A DNA stretch of 64,000 nt from Pyricularia pennisetigena (Eukaryota; Ascomycota; Sordariomycetes; Magnaporthales; Pyriculariaceae), in assembly GCF_004337985.1 (NCBI RefSeq), contig NC_043744.1:1602816-1666815 (forward strand), given 5' to 3'. A model generated the notes under the pieces. That model was not told the DNA's origin and did not search any database. It was given only the letters and a program-made list of their open reading frames with translations. Position numbers and translations under genes: made by a program. Below are positions 33,465 to 46,800 of the stretch, piece by piece. Numbering within the stretch: position 1 is the stretch's first letter; each line of letters starts with the position of its first letter.

Positions 33465-34931
33465 CTACGGCTTCAGCGAATCCTTGCCCCCTTCAAACTC
33501 CCCAACATCATACTCGTCTGGATATCTTTCGATATGGTCCTTCAGCTCTGCCATCTGCTTCTTCAGATCCGGCGTCAACTCCTCATAAACGTCTTCGAAC
33601 ATGGCCCGGATCGGCGGCTTCTTCTCCTTTTCTGCCTCTGAGAACGCCTTCAGGATTTCCTTTCGCAACCTATCACGCATAATCTTCTCCTTGTCATCAT
33701 CCCACATGCTCTTGCTCTCCATCCACTTTCGCAGCCTGGAGATTGGGTTGTCTCTCCGCTTCCAATCCTCGACCTCCACGCGCGCCCGGTAGGCGAACGA
33801 ATCGTCGGATGTGCTGTGGTGCCCAACACGGTAGGTCAAACACTCGAGGAGGACTGGCTTCCCACCGTTTTCCAGCGCCAGCTCCCTCGCCTTCTTTGTG
33901 GCCTTGCGCACGGCCCAGATGTCGTTACCATCGACCCGAACCGTATCGATGCCGTAGCCGATGCCACGGCTAGCGATGCCGTCTCCCTTGTACTGTTCCA
34001 GCGACGGCGTCGAGATAGAGTACCCGTTGTTGCGGCAGATGAAAATGACAGGGCATGCCCTCGTAGCCGCGATGTTGAGTGCGGCGTGGAAGTCGCCCTC
34101 TGAGGCGGCGCCCTCGCCAAAGTACACAACTGCGACCCGTTCCGGCGCATCTGGGTTTGCTATGCGCTGCATCTTCATCGCGTATGCCGCTCCTGAAGCC
34201 TGGGGTATCTGCGTTGCTAACGGGGAGGATATCGTGTGCTGCGAACCAACCATTATTAGACTTTTGTCAATTGATACAGCTTGTCGGTCCAAGAGAAGCA
34301 GAATGCCACTCACCATATTGAGTTCCTTGCTACCATAGTGGACAGGCATATTTCTTCCTTGGCCCGGGTCATACTTGTTCGCAAACAACTGGTTCATAAA
34401 GTCCCTGAACGTCATACCGCGTTGCCTGTACACGCCCTGCTCACGATATTGACAGAAGATGACGTCCCTCAACTCCAAAGCCGAGGCGGACCCGACACAG
34501 ACGGCTTCCTCGCCGGCTGATACCATATAAAAGCTGACACGTCCCTGCCTCTGAGCATCAAACATGATGGAGTCCATGATCGAGACGGCCACCATGTCTT
34601 CGTACAGCTTAATGACCTCCTCGTCATCCAAGTCCGGCTCGAATTCCGGGTCCACCACGACGCCGTGCTGGTCGACCACTCGGTACGTCGGCATCGCAGG
34701 ATGCTGCTCCGGGCGCTCAAACTGGAACTTGGTCGTGAACTCGCTCTTGACCGCGCCAGGAAATGACACGAAGCTCGAGTCGGGTGTTTGTTTGAGCGTG
34801 CTAGCCGCCCTCACCGAGGATGCGCTGCCCGAAGCCGGTTGGCGCAAGGAGCCGATTTTTGGCGCGCTGCGACCGTGGTTGCGGCATCTTCGGCCGATGG
34901 AGGAGGCTGCGCCAGGGAGACGAACTCGCAT
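33465..34931 (-). CDS. BCKDHA: 2-oxoisovalerate dehydrogenase E1 component subunit alpha, mitochondrial
   Basis: Two minus-strand exons, 34314-34931 and 33465-34238, give 463 residues. The intron (34239-34313) is 75 bases with no stop in frame, so an uninterrupted 488-codon frame also exists. Good splice sites, and the match of LNM joined to HTISSPLATQIPQASG, favour removal. The enzyme is the thiamine-diphosphate-binding subunit of branched-chain 2-oxoacid dehydrogenase in the mitochondrial matrix, which degrades Val, Leu and Ile. The N-terminus is an Arg/Ser-rich presequence. Key motifs are YREQGVYRQRGMTF, the ThDP motif GEGAASEGDFHAALN running to RNNGYSIST, and the regulatory loop YRVGHHSTSDDSFAYR, whose Ser residues are the phosphorylation site in animal homologues. 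Length is normal. It is divergent from UFD4. Confidence 0.96.
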   Translation of the reverse strand: MRVRLPGAASSIGRRCRNHGRSAPKIGSLRQPASGSASSVRAASTLKQTPDSSFVSFPGAVKSEFTTKFQFERPEQHPAMPTYRVVDQHGVVVDPEFEPDLDDEEVIKLYEDMVAVSIMDSIMFDAQRQGRVSFYMVSAGEEAVCVGSASALELRDVIFCQYREQGVYRQRGMTFRDFMNQLFANKYDPGQGRNMPVHYGSKELNMVSGILLLLDRQAVSIDKSLIMVGSQHTISSPLATQIPQASGAAYAMKMQRIANPDAPERVAVVYFGEGAASEGDFHAALNIAATRACPVIFICRNNGYSISTPSLEQYKGDGIASRGIGYGIDTVRVDGNDIWAVRKATKKARELALENGGKPVLLECLTYRVGHHSTSDDSFAYRARVEVEDWKRRDNPISRLRKWMESKSMWDDDKEKIMRDRLRKEILKAFSEAEKEKKPPIRAMFEDVYEELTPDLKKQMAELKDHIERYPDEYDVGEFEGGKDSLKP

Positions 34932-37774
34932 CTTTGTGTTTCGTCGGAACTGAAGTCCAAACCAGGCTGCGATTGAAAATATGAGGTAATAAAAGAAATA
35001 AAAACGAAGAGATGGATTTCGTGATTGATTGTAGTCGAGGCGATGTTATTGAGAACCAAGGCAAGGTAAGGAACACATTAGCTTGGATGCGTTAGTCTTA
35101 GGGGTTCAGGCGTTGTTGTGAGGGGGGATCATTGGCATTGGCCGGCCATAGCTCCCATGAGCCGGTGGCCCGTTGATAGCCGCGCGACGAGCGTGGGGTA
35201 AACAGACGACGTCATTGCTTAAGCCGGGCTCACGTGCCTGCCTAATCGTGAATAGCTTCTGGGGTCTCAATATCGAAGTGTAGACATTCTGCAAGCATGA
35301 AACATATTCTATGGAGAGGACAGATTGTTTATAGCATTCGCACCGAAAAGAAAGGTCGGTGACTCGGTATATGCAAAAGTCTTTTCTGGGAGAAGAAAAA
35401 TGATGTTTGGGAGTTGACTGAGCAGCCACGACCAGAAAGTATGAAAGTTCATGATTAGCGCCCATATTGGCCACATGAGATATTAGACCAGACCTAAACT
35501 AACATAGACATAACTATATCTACCTGCTTGCACAAAACAGACAATTAGTGTAGAGAGAATAAAAATGTAGCAGTGGATATATAGATGAGATACATAGTTG
35601 CGATGAATGCATTCGGCCAGCCATCGGGGTTCTCGAGTCAAACGTAACCCCGAATTGCTCGAGTCAAGTCCAGCCCATCTCTCCAGATTTGAACGATGTG
35701 ACGAAGCAACCAACGACAAGTGTTTGCAATGGGTTTGTTGTAATTTCTGTGCAGTTTGCCCGCCTATGATGCGCTTACTGCGGTATGATTTCGTGAATGG
35801 TCATCGTTGTTTCATTATCATTCCAGACCTCCACAACGTCAACCAAAGAGACCAAAGAGGAGGGGCGCGCCGGCACAAATTAGAATTTGGCCAACGAAAC
35901 GACGTAATGACAGTTGCCACACGGTCGGGACACGAAGTCGGACAGTGTCTAAATGCATCCTCACGAGCTATGAGTTGGATAGGAAAATTGCCTATGTACT
36001 AGACTAGTTATTCAATACTCTTGTGATTTTCGACACCATGCAATATGTAAATAGAACGATTTGGGGGTTATTCACATTGGCCAACACTGAGAAAAAAGGT
36101 CGAATCCATGAACACTCAGGCTAGCTTCGTAATCGATCCGGCATCGCTGGTCTCGGCCCACACAGTCTAGACCCAAACGGTGCGATCGCATCCAGGGCTC
36201 ACGGTAGCGCTGGACTCGCTGCTGACAATGTGATAGGGTACGCCAGGAACGCCAAGCACACTGGAGGCAGGTTGACCCATAGGTACTCAGGCCAGCGCAG
36301 GGGTCCCCGAAAGTGTTGGCGGACGGTCGGGTGGGCACGCTCTGTGCTTGATTTGACCGGAGCCGCCTGGGCCCTTGCCTTACGGTTCGGACAACAAAGC
36401 GCAAACTGTCACAGACAGCCAACTGTCGGTGATTGATGACTGTACATTTTTCTTTGGCTTCTTTTGCTGAATCAACGTCGACCCCGATAAACAGATGCTC
36501 ATGTGTCCATGAGTTCAGCCGGGCATCCAAACCATCTATGCTCCATTCCCCCCCTTGGACCAACTAACCGACCACAAATCAACCCCTGAACACAACACGT
36601 TTAACAGCCAGCACAGCACTGCATCGAGAAGCCCGCCCTCCGACTGTCGTGTCGCCCGCCCCTCGCTGTGCCTAATGGCGTAATCCATGGCAGAACGAAT
36701 GCCATCTAATCCGCCGCGCCAAAGATCGGTCGTTGTCGAGAACAATCATCATCATCCAGCAGCCTTTGGGCTCCCGCGTCCGGATTTCACTGCGCCCGTC
36801 GCCGATACCGCCGATAACGAGCCGTGCCCCTCTTCATCCGTCGTGCCGGCCGCTCCTGTAGTTTCTGGCGCAGTGTCGGTCAAGACTGCTCCTTCCTCGC
36901 GTCAATCGCCATCATCAAGGTACATTCTACCTCAACTTCCCGACCGTCTCTCGTCTTTCAGGTCCCAATACAATACAATACATTTATTGTTCTCCGCAAA
37001 ATCCCGCTGCACGAGACCAGCTGCATGCTCTGGGCTCTGTGCTTGCCTTGAATAGGTCAGCCAGCGTCTGCGATCCATTGCATCCTACCTAGATTAGAAG
37101 CCCCGCGGAGTCGTGACAGTGCAGTGCCTGTATCGGTGTCCGCCCTTTTTTTGCTATCATCACAGGCGGCGGTGGGCTGAACTTTTTTTTTTCCCTCCTT
37201 TCGGTTTTTTTTATTTTTTTTTTTTTAATTCTACGTTGTTGCCTTAAGCCTCTAAACTCCAGGTGACAAATTGGTTCACCGACGTTCCCCTTCCTGTCTC
37301 TCCTGGACCAACCTGTTTGACAACGGTGACCTGCCCTCATCCGCCCCGTCCAGGTGCTGTACAGTCATTCTGGTGGGCTCACCTACAGTGCACGCCACCA
37401 GGATTCTGCCCGCCCGTCATCGCCAAACCCGACTCCTCCACTTCACCGACGCACTTTGGGCAACCGACAACACGCACATAATTTCATCCACCTCACTTTG
37501 ACTTTGAAACCCCGTCGCCATCTTCCACTACAAACTCACCGTATCCCATCACTTTGATTTTAGAGCACCTAAATACAATTCGGTGGTTTACTTTCGTCGT
37601 GCTTTTGCGTTACCGATCCCTACATTACGCCATTATCTCGCAGCTCACTTTTACCGCCCTCGCAAAGACCAGTCTTGGTCGTCGGGCCATCTCGGTCGCT
37701 GTGGACATGACACGCCCGACTCCTGGTTGTTGATTGATTTTTTGACTCTTGCAGTCGTACTCACACATGTCCTC
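34932..37774. promoter_or_regulatory. Divergent intergenic region between BCKDHA and UFD4
   Basis: A 2.8-kb stretch containing both promoters. The last part (about 37250-37774) looks like a pyrimidine-rich UFD4 leader and probably contains a leader intron ending TTGACTCTTGCAG near 37754. T runs lie at 37183-37225. Open frames at 35607-36002 and 36687-37055 have no recognisable protein features. No RNA gene was recognised. Confidence 0.55.
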
Positions 37775-40700
37775 ATGTCTCCCAGAATCACCCGCTCGTC
37801 GGTTCGTCACGCCGCAAACCAAGCAGGTCCGCCGCCCTCCACAACTCCTGCCCCAGGTGGCGTAGAACCCGTCACGGCTGCTCCTGCTGCCTCACCTTCC
37901 GTCTCTGCCAGTCAGACCTCGCGTGCCACCACCCGCAAGCGGAAGTCAAGGGATTCGAATACGTCCCAGCCCGAATCTCCGGACCACACTGCGGCATCCC
38001 GTCGACCTAAACGTCAGAAGCCGGTTAGCGAGTCGTCTGTAAAACCACCTTCACAGTCTCCTGCCGCTTCCACCAGAAGTCGAAAAGGAAAGGCTCCTGC
38101 TGCAATGTCTAGCCCAGAGTGAGATTCGACCCGTCCTTGTCCTTATTCAACCGATTGCGGTGAGCTTGAACTGACTAGCTCCACACAACCACAGTCCCAA
38201 TGTCGGGCCGTCTGGCCCACCCGATAACGCCACATCGGCATCCTCGAGTAGGAAATCCAGCAGAAGCAAGAAGAACACACAAACCTCCGCCGGTGAGTTT
38301 GCCATCCTCTGTTCGTCCAAAAAAGTTGTTTACAGAAACTAATACCAAAAGCGACAGAGTCGAGTACACGACCCCAGAGCAGCTCTGCGAAACGTCGAAC
38401 ATCTCAACGTCCCTCTAAGAACGATCCAGATCAGGATATGGTCATGGCTGGCACCGACGAAGCCGAAAAAGCAAAGCCTCCGCCTCCACCAGACCCTGCA
38501 GACCACCAATCTGGAGACGATAGCGACGAGAACGACGATGATGATGACCACAGATATGACGATGACGACGACGACATCGATCCCTTCGGTAGCTTTGGGG
38601 GACCGCCTCGCGGCCTTGTGGGAGGCCTTCCGATGTTGCATACCCTTATGTCCGGGATGGGTTCAAGACTTCGCTCCCTCATGGCCAACCTATCCAACAA
38701 AGAGGATCCATCAGTACAGCTGATCGCATTGCAAGATTTATCCGAGATTCTTCTCGTATCCAACGAAGACAATCTGTCTGGGCACTTTTCACCCGATGCC
38801 TTGGTTAAAGAGCTTGTGGCTTTGATGCAGCCCCATGAGATTACCGGAGAGGAGAATCCAGAGATAATGCTCTTAGCCTGCCGCTGCCTGGCCAACCTGA
38901 TGGAGGCATTGCCACCAAGCGTTGCCAACGTTGTGTATGGAGGGGCAGTTCCTGTCTTGTGCCAAAAGCTGCTGGAGATATCTTTTATCGATTTGGCAGA
39001 ACAAGCCCTCAGTACCTTGGAGAAGATCTCTTATGAGTACCCGGCCAGCATTGTCCGCGAGGGTGGCTTGACGGCCTGCCTGTCGTACCTGGAGTTCTTC
39101 CCAACAAGTACGCAGCGAACAGCCGTAACTACCGCTGCGAACTGCTGCAGGAACATCACGGAAGACTCGTTCCCAGTCATCAAGGAGGTTATGCCCATTC
39201 TGCTCAACGTTCTCAACAGCAGCGATCAACGAGTTGTAGAGCAGGCATCTCTGTGCGTATCACGCATTGTGGAGAGCTTCCGATACTATACTACAAAGCT
39301 AGAGGAGCTTGTCAGCGTTGACCTTCTTAAGGCTGTGCTCAGGTTACTTCTGCCTGGCACGACCAATCTCATCTCACAAAGCATTCACACCCAATTCCTC
39401 AGGGTTTTGGCGCACACGGCTCGAGCAAGTCCACGGTTGTCGGCTGAGCTCTTCAAGCTAAACATTGTCGAGACCCTTTACCAGATCCTGACCGGGATAT
39501 CGCCTCCAGCCGGTACTGATGATGTCGCCTCTAAGCTGGACAGCGTCCTCATAATGCAGGCCTTAATTCATCGTCCTAGGGAACAGATAATCGAGACACT
39601 GAACGTCATATGCGAACTGTTGCCTGCGCCTCTTCCTGTATCATCGGCCCAGCAATCCGAGATATCTGTTTCGACAGCAGAACCAGCAACCCCATCTTCT
39701 CAGGCGTCTCGGAAAAAGACGACAAACGAAAAGAGAGTCGAGCTCCTTGAGGACTGCAAGGAGCAAGTTCGCCGCTTCTGCTTGATCTTATTCCCTACCC
39801 TGACGGATGCATTCTCCAGTACCGTCAATTTGACAGTCCGCCAGAAGGTCCTCACTGCACAACTCAAAATGTTGTCGAACCTGGACACGGACATTCTCAC
39901 GGAAGCTCTCAAAGTTGTACCCTACGCTTCTTTCCTTGCCTCAATTTTGTCGCAGCAAGATCATCCCAGCCTCGTCATGTACGCCCTTCACGCTACCGAG
40001 CTGCTTATGAGCCGTCTCGACAGCGTCTACAGGTACCAGCTGTACCGTGAAGGCGTCATCACGGAAATTACCAAGCTTTCCGTTGAGGAGGACAAGTCGG
40101 CAGCAGAGGAGGAAAAGAAAACCGTTGACGAAGCAGGGTTGGAAACACCCGGGCAGTCGTCGGCCTCGGCCGCGGCTGGCAGCAAGGCTGCCGATCACGA
40201 CTCGGATGAGGAAAACGGTAATGAGGACAAGGATGACGACGATGAAGATGAGCACGACGCAGACGAGGATGGCGAAGATGGCGAGGATGCTATGCGCTCC
40301 CATCACTCATCTGACGACGACAATGATGAGGAAAACGAGCACAACCACCGAATCGAGGAGATGTCAGCGTCACCGGCCAGTTCCGAAGGTTCCTCGATGT
40401 CCATTGATGGTCCAGCTCGTCATATTATTGCTCCTATTGACTCCATGCAGAAAGCCATTTCGGATGTTGCCAAGAAGTTCCTTGAGACCTACGAAACGGA
40501 GAAACACAGCAAGGTTATGAAGAAAAAGGCTACCAAGATCCTCGACAGTCTCTCAGCACTCGCCACTGATATCGAAGTCTTCTACCTCCAGCGCAGCTCT
40601 CAGAGCGTAGATGCCTCCAAGGGTGTTGCTTATTTCAAGCAGCTTGCGTCCTACTTCGACTCTGACCAGTTGGAGAGCGTCACAAGTGCCGAGCTTCTTG

Positions 40701-43700
40701 CATCAGGACTGGTGCGCGTTCTTGAGCGGGTTTTTAGTAATCCCGACGAGAGCCTTGCCGCGGCTGCGCAGTCGGACTTCCTGCAAGTTTTCATGGGCTA
40801 CACCGTCAAGTCAAAGCCAAAGACTGCCACGGCAGACTCGCCGGCTACCCCATTTAGCGTCATGGTTCATAAGCTGCAGGATTTACTTAGCAGATCAGAG
40901 CATTTTGAAGTCATCACAGTCCACCAGAACGCGCTCGATGGCAATAGGAGCAGTGCGGCATCAATGTTGGCCAAGCAGATCAGGCTCAGACTGGTTGCTG
41001 ACGATGATTCGGACATACCTCGGGCGTATCGCAATATCATGGTCAGTATCCATGCCATTTCGACATTCAAGTCCCTGGACGATTACCTGCGACCTCGCAT
41101 TAGCCTTTCGGAACGACCTAGGAACAACAGCTCTAGGAGTGTCCTCTCAAGGGCTATGGCTGCACTTGCCGGTCATCCAGGAATCCCTCTAGAGGCGGCC
41201 GAGAGGCTGGCTGCTCGCCTGCCGGCCCTTGCCGCAGGTGGAAGCCCTTTCGGTGGTCCTAGCGCAGGATCGTCGCTGTTCCAGACCTCGCAACCCTCTG
41301 CGTCTCGATCTGCCCGCAAGACCAAGACCAAATCTAACCAGCATACCGAGTCCCCGATTACGCCAGACCAAGCTTCGCCGACGTCTCGCGATAAGGCTGT
41401 GCTCCGACGTTCGAGCAGACGACAGGCTGCATCGGCAGATACGCCCCCTCCGCCTCCACCTCCTCCTGACGAAGAGGAGAGTCTGGCCAGCGCTCTCGAA
41501 TGTGCCGATGAAAAGCAGCTTTCAGATGGTGACGATATGGGAGAAGCTAGTGCGCTTGATGCAATAGTCGGTGAGCTCGAAGAAGACATGGGAGACGAGC
41601 CAGCGGCAGATCCCACAGCTGTTAACATGGAGGTTGCAGCGGGCGGGAAGATCACCGCGAGGAAGGAGGATGGGACGCGTGTGCCAACTCCATCACAGGC
41701 AGCCGGCCCGGCTTCAACCGCACCACCATCGGCCAGTGGCATCAGTAGGGACAGAAACAGTGCCATCAATGCGGCCTTCCAAAGCCTGCAGGGTACTCCT
41801 ACCCCCGGCGGACCTTCCAGACCCCTGTCATATGCTGCTGCAGTGCAGGCAACTCCACAAGACTGGCACATTGAGTTCAGTGTGGATTCCAAGGTGATCC
41901 CGAATGAAACGACAATTTACCGGGCGATACACAGCCCGAACGCGATTGTCGATAGCAGCGTCAGTCGCAGTGTCTGGTCTGCCGTACACTCGGTCAAGTT
42001 TCGCCGGGTCCCCGGTCCGCCTCCAACCTCTGAAGGATCACCTTTCGGTGCATCTTTCGAAGGAACTGCAGGCAATGTGGACGAGAACGGGACACCTGCA
42101 TCTCTCAGCAAGCATCCTGCCACTACGTCAATCTTGCGCCTTCTCAAGATGCTTCATGATTTGAACGCCAACATTGATGACGTTTTGGTAGAGAACAAGG
42201 AGGCCCTGAAACTCAACATTGAGCCACTATCCCAATTCGTGAACACAAAACTCACGGCAAAACTCAACAGACAATTGGAGGAGCCGTTGATTGTGGCGAG
42301 CAATTGCTTACCCAGCTGGAGCGAGGATCTGGCTAGACAGTTCCCATTCTTGTTCCCCTTCGAGACGAGGCATTTATTTTTGCAGTCAACCTCATTTGGC
42401 TATGCACGATCCATGACAAGGTGGCAGAACGCGCAATCTCAAGAGGAATCGCGTCGCGACCGAAGGGACGAGCGTCCCTTCTTGGGCCGCCTGCAGCGCC
42501 AGAAGGTGCGCATCTCCAGATCCAAGATACTCGAGTCCGCTGTGAAAGTCATGGAGTTGTATGGCGCAAACCAGAGCATTCTCGAGGTGGAGTATTTCGA
42601 AGAAGTTGGTACTGGCCTCGGGCCTACCCTGGAGTTCTACAGTACGGTGTCCAAAGAATTCTCAAAGAAGAAGCTCAAGCTCTGGCGCGATGCAGACCCC
42701 AACGACTCGGACGAGTTTGTTTCCAGTCCCAACGGCCTATTCCCGCGACCGATCAGCGAGGAAGATGGCTCAGGAAGCAACAGCGAGAGAGTTCTGGGTC
42801 TTTTCAAGATTCTTGGCAAGTTCGTTGCCAGGTCAATGATCGATTCTCGAATTATCGACATCAATCTTAATCCCATCTTCTTCAGAATCGGAGATGAGAA
42901 ATCGGGAGTGAAGCCTTCGCTGGGCGCGGTCAAGATGGTTGACCCAGCACTTGCACGGTCACTAATGCTGATCAAGAAGTTTTCCTTGGCGAAGAAGGAA
43001 ATTGACGAGGATCCATGCCGGACGCCTGCCCAGAAGGTCGCCGACACGGAACGTATCACGCTCAACAACATCTCTATAGAGGACTTGTCATTGGATTTCA
43101 CACTACCTGGCCAGCCCCATATCGAGCTTATTCCCAATGGGGCTCAAATCAACCTTACTATAGAAAACGTAGATCTTTACCTCGACAAGGTCATCGATAT
43201 GACCCTCGGAAGCGGGGTTCGTCGACAGGTTGATGCGTTCCGCCAAGGTTTCTCTCAGGTGTTCCCTTACGCCGCCCTAAGCGCTTTCACTCCGGATGAG
43301 CTTGTGTCTCTATTCGGTCGTATTGACGAAGATTGGTCCCTTGAAAGTACGTTGTCCCTGATTTTTCTTCTCCCTGTTATTCGTGACGTTTACTGACTTA
43401 TTTTTCTTTTTCTCAATTAGCACTTATGGATTCAATCAAGGCCGATCACGGCTACAATATGGACAGCCTCAGTGTCAGAAATCTCCTGCAGTTCATGAGT
43501 GAGCTCTCGCCCGCGGAGCGACGCGAATTCTTGCAATTCACCACGGGCAGCCCCAAGCTACCCATTGGAGGTAGGTTCAACCGTTTGGTATATGTGTTTG
43601 TAAGCATCGCTGACAAACTTGTTTATTCTCGTACAGGTTTCAAGAGTCTCAATCCCATGTTTACGGTGGTATGCAAGCCAAGCGAGGAGCCTTACACATC

Positions 43701-43833
43701 AGACGACTATCTTCCGAGTGTGATGACATGCGTCAACTATCTTAAGCTTCCAAACTACACTGATATTAATGTCCTCAGGAAGAGGATGTCAACAGCTATG
43801 AAGGAAGGACAGGGAGCCTTCCACTTGTCTTAG
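37775..43833 (+). CDS. UFD4: HECT-type E3 ubiquitin ligase, Ufd4/TRIP12 family
   Basis: Five exons close in phase to 1925 residues: 37775-38118, 38195-38292, 38358-43346, 43421-43570 and 43637-43833. Start MSPRITRSS is chosen because the upstream extension of the frame crosses a probable leader intron. The N-terminus is basic and disordered with bipartite-looking KRR clusters, consistent with nuclear entry. An acidic Asp-rich stretch follows, then an armadillo-like helical region starting MLHTLMSGMGSRLRSLM, a second acidic low-complexity region (about 40200-40340) and a disordered Pro/Ser stretch. The C-terminal HECT domain contains LEVEYFEEVGTGLGPTLEFY and ends with the catalytic Cys in LPSVMTCVNYLKLPNYTD. 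Ufd4 extends ubiquitin chains on ubiquitin-fusion and N-degron substrates for the proteasome. All catalytic features are present. Confidence 0.95.
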
Positions 43834-46800
43834 CTCTCAGCAAGACTAGGACTCGTAATGCCGGATATGTATTTATTATTTCGATCGCTTCCCATCTTTC
43901 CCGGCAGCAAGGATCCTTGCCAATATTGGAAGGTTCACGTGTGAATTGGAAGGCGCAAGGTTTTCCGGGAATAACAGCGATGACTGCATCAATGATGAGA
44001 GGCAACAACGTTCTATTTTTGGGCGCCTATTTGGGGTTTTATTCTTGTCGTTTGCATTTAAGCCAATGGTATCAAACTTTAGGCACATGGCGAACTGAGG
44101 ATGGTTTCAAAATTCCTCCATCTATTCGTTGGAGAGCAAGGCAGACGGGTGAAGCGCGAATTCGTTTGACCTCGATGTTTATGTTCCTTTCAGCACCATG
44201 TAGCGATATTTTCATTTGCGTTTCACTAGCCCTAAATCAATGCGTTTTGTAATATGACATGGTACATCGGAGACTGGGCTGCATTGGTTGTGTTTATGAG
44301 GCGTTGTTTGTCTCTTATCCTAAACCGGCCTTGATACTTACAAGGTCTAAAAGCTTAGGACTAGGTATGTGTTGTGATGAATACACCCCATATATAAACG
44401 GAGTCCATTCAACAATATAGGTTTAGTTCCTTTTTTTCTTTTTCAGTCTCCTGCTTACTGGGACAAATATCACCCAGACGAAACTGGTAAATGCAAGGTC
44501 CGGACGCCCAGACCAATTCAATCAGACCAAGTCTGCCGTTGCTAGGTACTTCGCAGGGATGCATACAGCCAGATCGATAACGTTTCGGGGTTGACATTTA
44601 ATAGTTTAGCTGCCTTAGTTTGGGGATGTAAAACTTGATTTGCCCATGGTGGTGCCAGACTCTAGAAAATACGTAGAACCGTGCCTCCTGTCACTGAAAA
44701 GTAAGTGCACTGTGTTGGTTCAGTGGCCAAAGCTCATTGGTCGCACATGCCTTGGCGCGGAAGGTTTTTGATACTTCGTAGTCACTTTGTAGTCAATATA
44801 AAAAAAGGAAACAGAATCTGTGGAAATTGACAGAAAAAAACCGAAAAGAAATTAAATTAAATAGAAAAATTAAAAAAAAAAAAAGAATGCATTCGGTGAC
44901 TTTGTCCAAGTTCCATGTGTTCTCTTTCCTAACCTTACCCATGAAAACGCGGTGGACGCGTTTGAATGAATAAGTCAGTCCAGAATTAGGACATTTCTCG
45001 AGCCTCGGTACTTTTGACTGCCGTTGTTACTTTGCGATTCCAAACAAGGTACCGATTGTTAAATGAAGTTCGGCCAAAGGGTGCCGGACTTCCCGCGCCC
45101 CTCTTTTGCGCATCTTGGCTTTGTATGGACCAATGGGAATTAGATCTGCGAACCCTTTAGAACTTCTGGAGCTTCCAAGGAGCTAACTACCCCACGTTCC
45201 TGTGGGCTGCAGCAAAAACAGAAATGGCAAGGCAAACAAAGTTCCGACAGGGGTCTGGCCAGCAGATGAGAACCGTATTCTCTTGCATCTATCTTTTGCT
45301 TGTTCGGATCTCTTCAACCAACCAACCGCCTGTCTGTTCGCCCATGCACAGACCATGGGAATTCATCCCATGTTACATACACCTACCCACCCGCGCTAAC
45401 ACAATACTCTACTCACACCCGTTATCGCCCGCCCGCCTCCCTCCTTCTTGGCTTAGCTTGGCCCTGGGTTTGCGGCTGGCAGGATCGAGGCTCACCTGGG
45501 AGTGCATGGAAGATGCAGATGTGCACACGGGGCTGGCTCCCATGGTGTGAATGTACAATCTGGCCCCAGCTTTCCTGTCTTGTTTGCATCGGCGTTTGGC
45601 GAGATGGCCGCACCCCTGCCCCTCTTTCTACCGTATGTTGTGTCTTTCTCATCCGTCCCCGTGTTTGGGTTGCCCAAACAAGCTGTTTCTTCCGAAGTGT
45701 TTACCTGGGAGACACCGCCAAAACTACCTACCTGCCCACAACCGCCACACGTTGACGTTTCCTTTGCCTGGTGTTTCCCTACCATCCCAGCACATGGGGC
45801 CTATCATCTCGCGTCTCATGTGTGGCTTGCTCATGCTTTTTTGGTGTTTTCCTTTTTTTCCCCTTGTCTTGAACAGTCTTGTCTTGTCTGCTCTGCTCTG
45901 CTCTGCCCGTACCTCGCTCTGCTCACCTGCACTCAATCCCAACTCCACCCCCCCCTGCAAATTCCTGGGCTTGACTTGATCCGCGCTTTCGCCTGGGCTC
46001 CCCGCCCATTTGTATGGATCGTGGTCCGCGACCTTGGTGTTTTCTTCTTTGGTCAATTTCTTTCAAAGTCGCGCGGCCATGTCCAGCCCCACGGCCACGT
46101 CCATCATTGAAGCTGCTCTCATTTTCGTGCCCACCCCTTGACCGGTTCTTTGGATTGGTTCCATTCCATCGTCGCAATTATGTATCATGCCTACCTTGCC
46201 TAGGCACTTTTTCCCATCCAACCCCCCGTCATGTCCCGCTGGCTTTTGTCCCCCAAGCAAGCTTGCTTGCTCGCTTGCTACAGTACGTACAGTACGTACG
46301 TGCTTAAATCTCTCTTATTCTTTTCGCCCTGGTCATCAGTTGACTCTATTCCCGATGGTCCCAGGGCCCAATTTTCCGCCTTCCGTCTGCACTCTGCCCA
46401 AAACAAACCGAAAAAAAAATTAACCAGTTTACGTTTTCTCAAAACGCAGCTATCCCCATCATTTCATTTCCCACCCAACCGCCACTAATCTCTCTCTTTC
46501 TCCCACCATTTTTTTCCACCACCACAGCGCCATTTGGCTGCACTCTTTTTTTCTATTTTCCATCAACAGCATCGCGACGCCCATCTTGAGCATTACGAAA
46601 CTGATATTATTCGACGCAGAAAAGTCGTCTGCGTTATTTCCTACCATTGAAACTTCACCGATCGCCTTGTTGGACTCGTGATCACGATTTGGAAGTTGTC
46701 GATCGGGGCTTTTGGGCGTCTGCTTCCGATCGGGCGTGAGGATATTCGCAACTCTCCAAGGTTCCACTTTGGGAATTGGCCTGCACGCACGCCTGCAACT

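Noticed and set aside
45502..46110. 202-codon plus-strand frame between UFD4 and HPC2
   Set aside because: Rich in Pro, Phe, Ser and Cys, with other frames equally open in the same C/T-rich zone. No start context, domain or splice partner.
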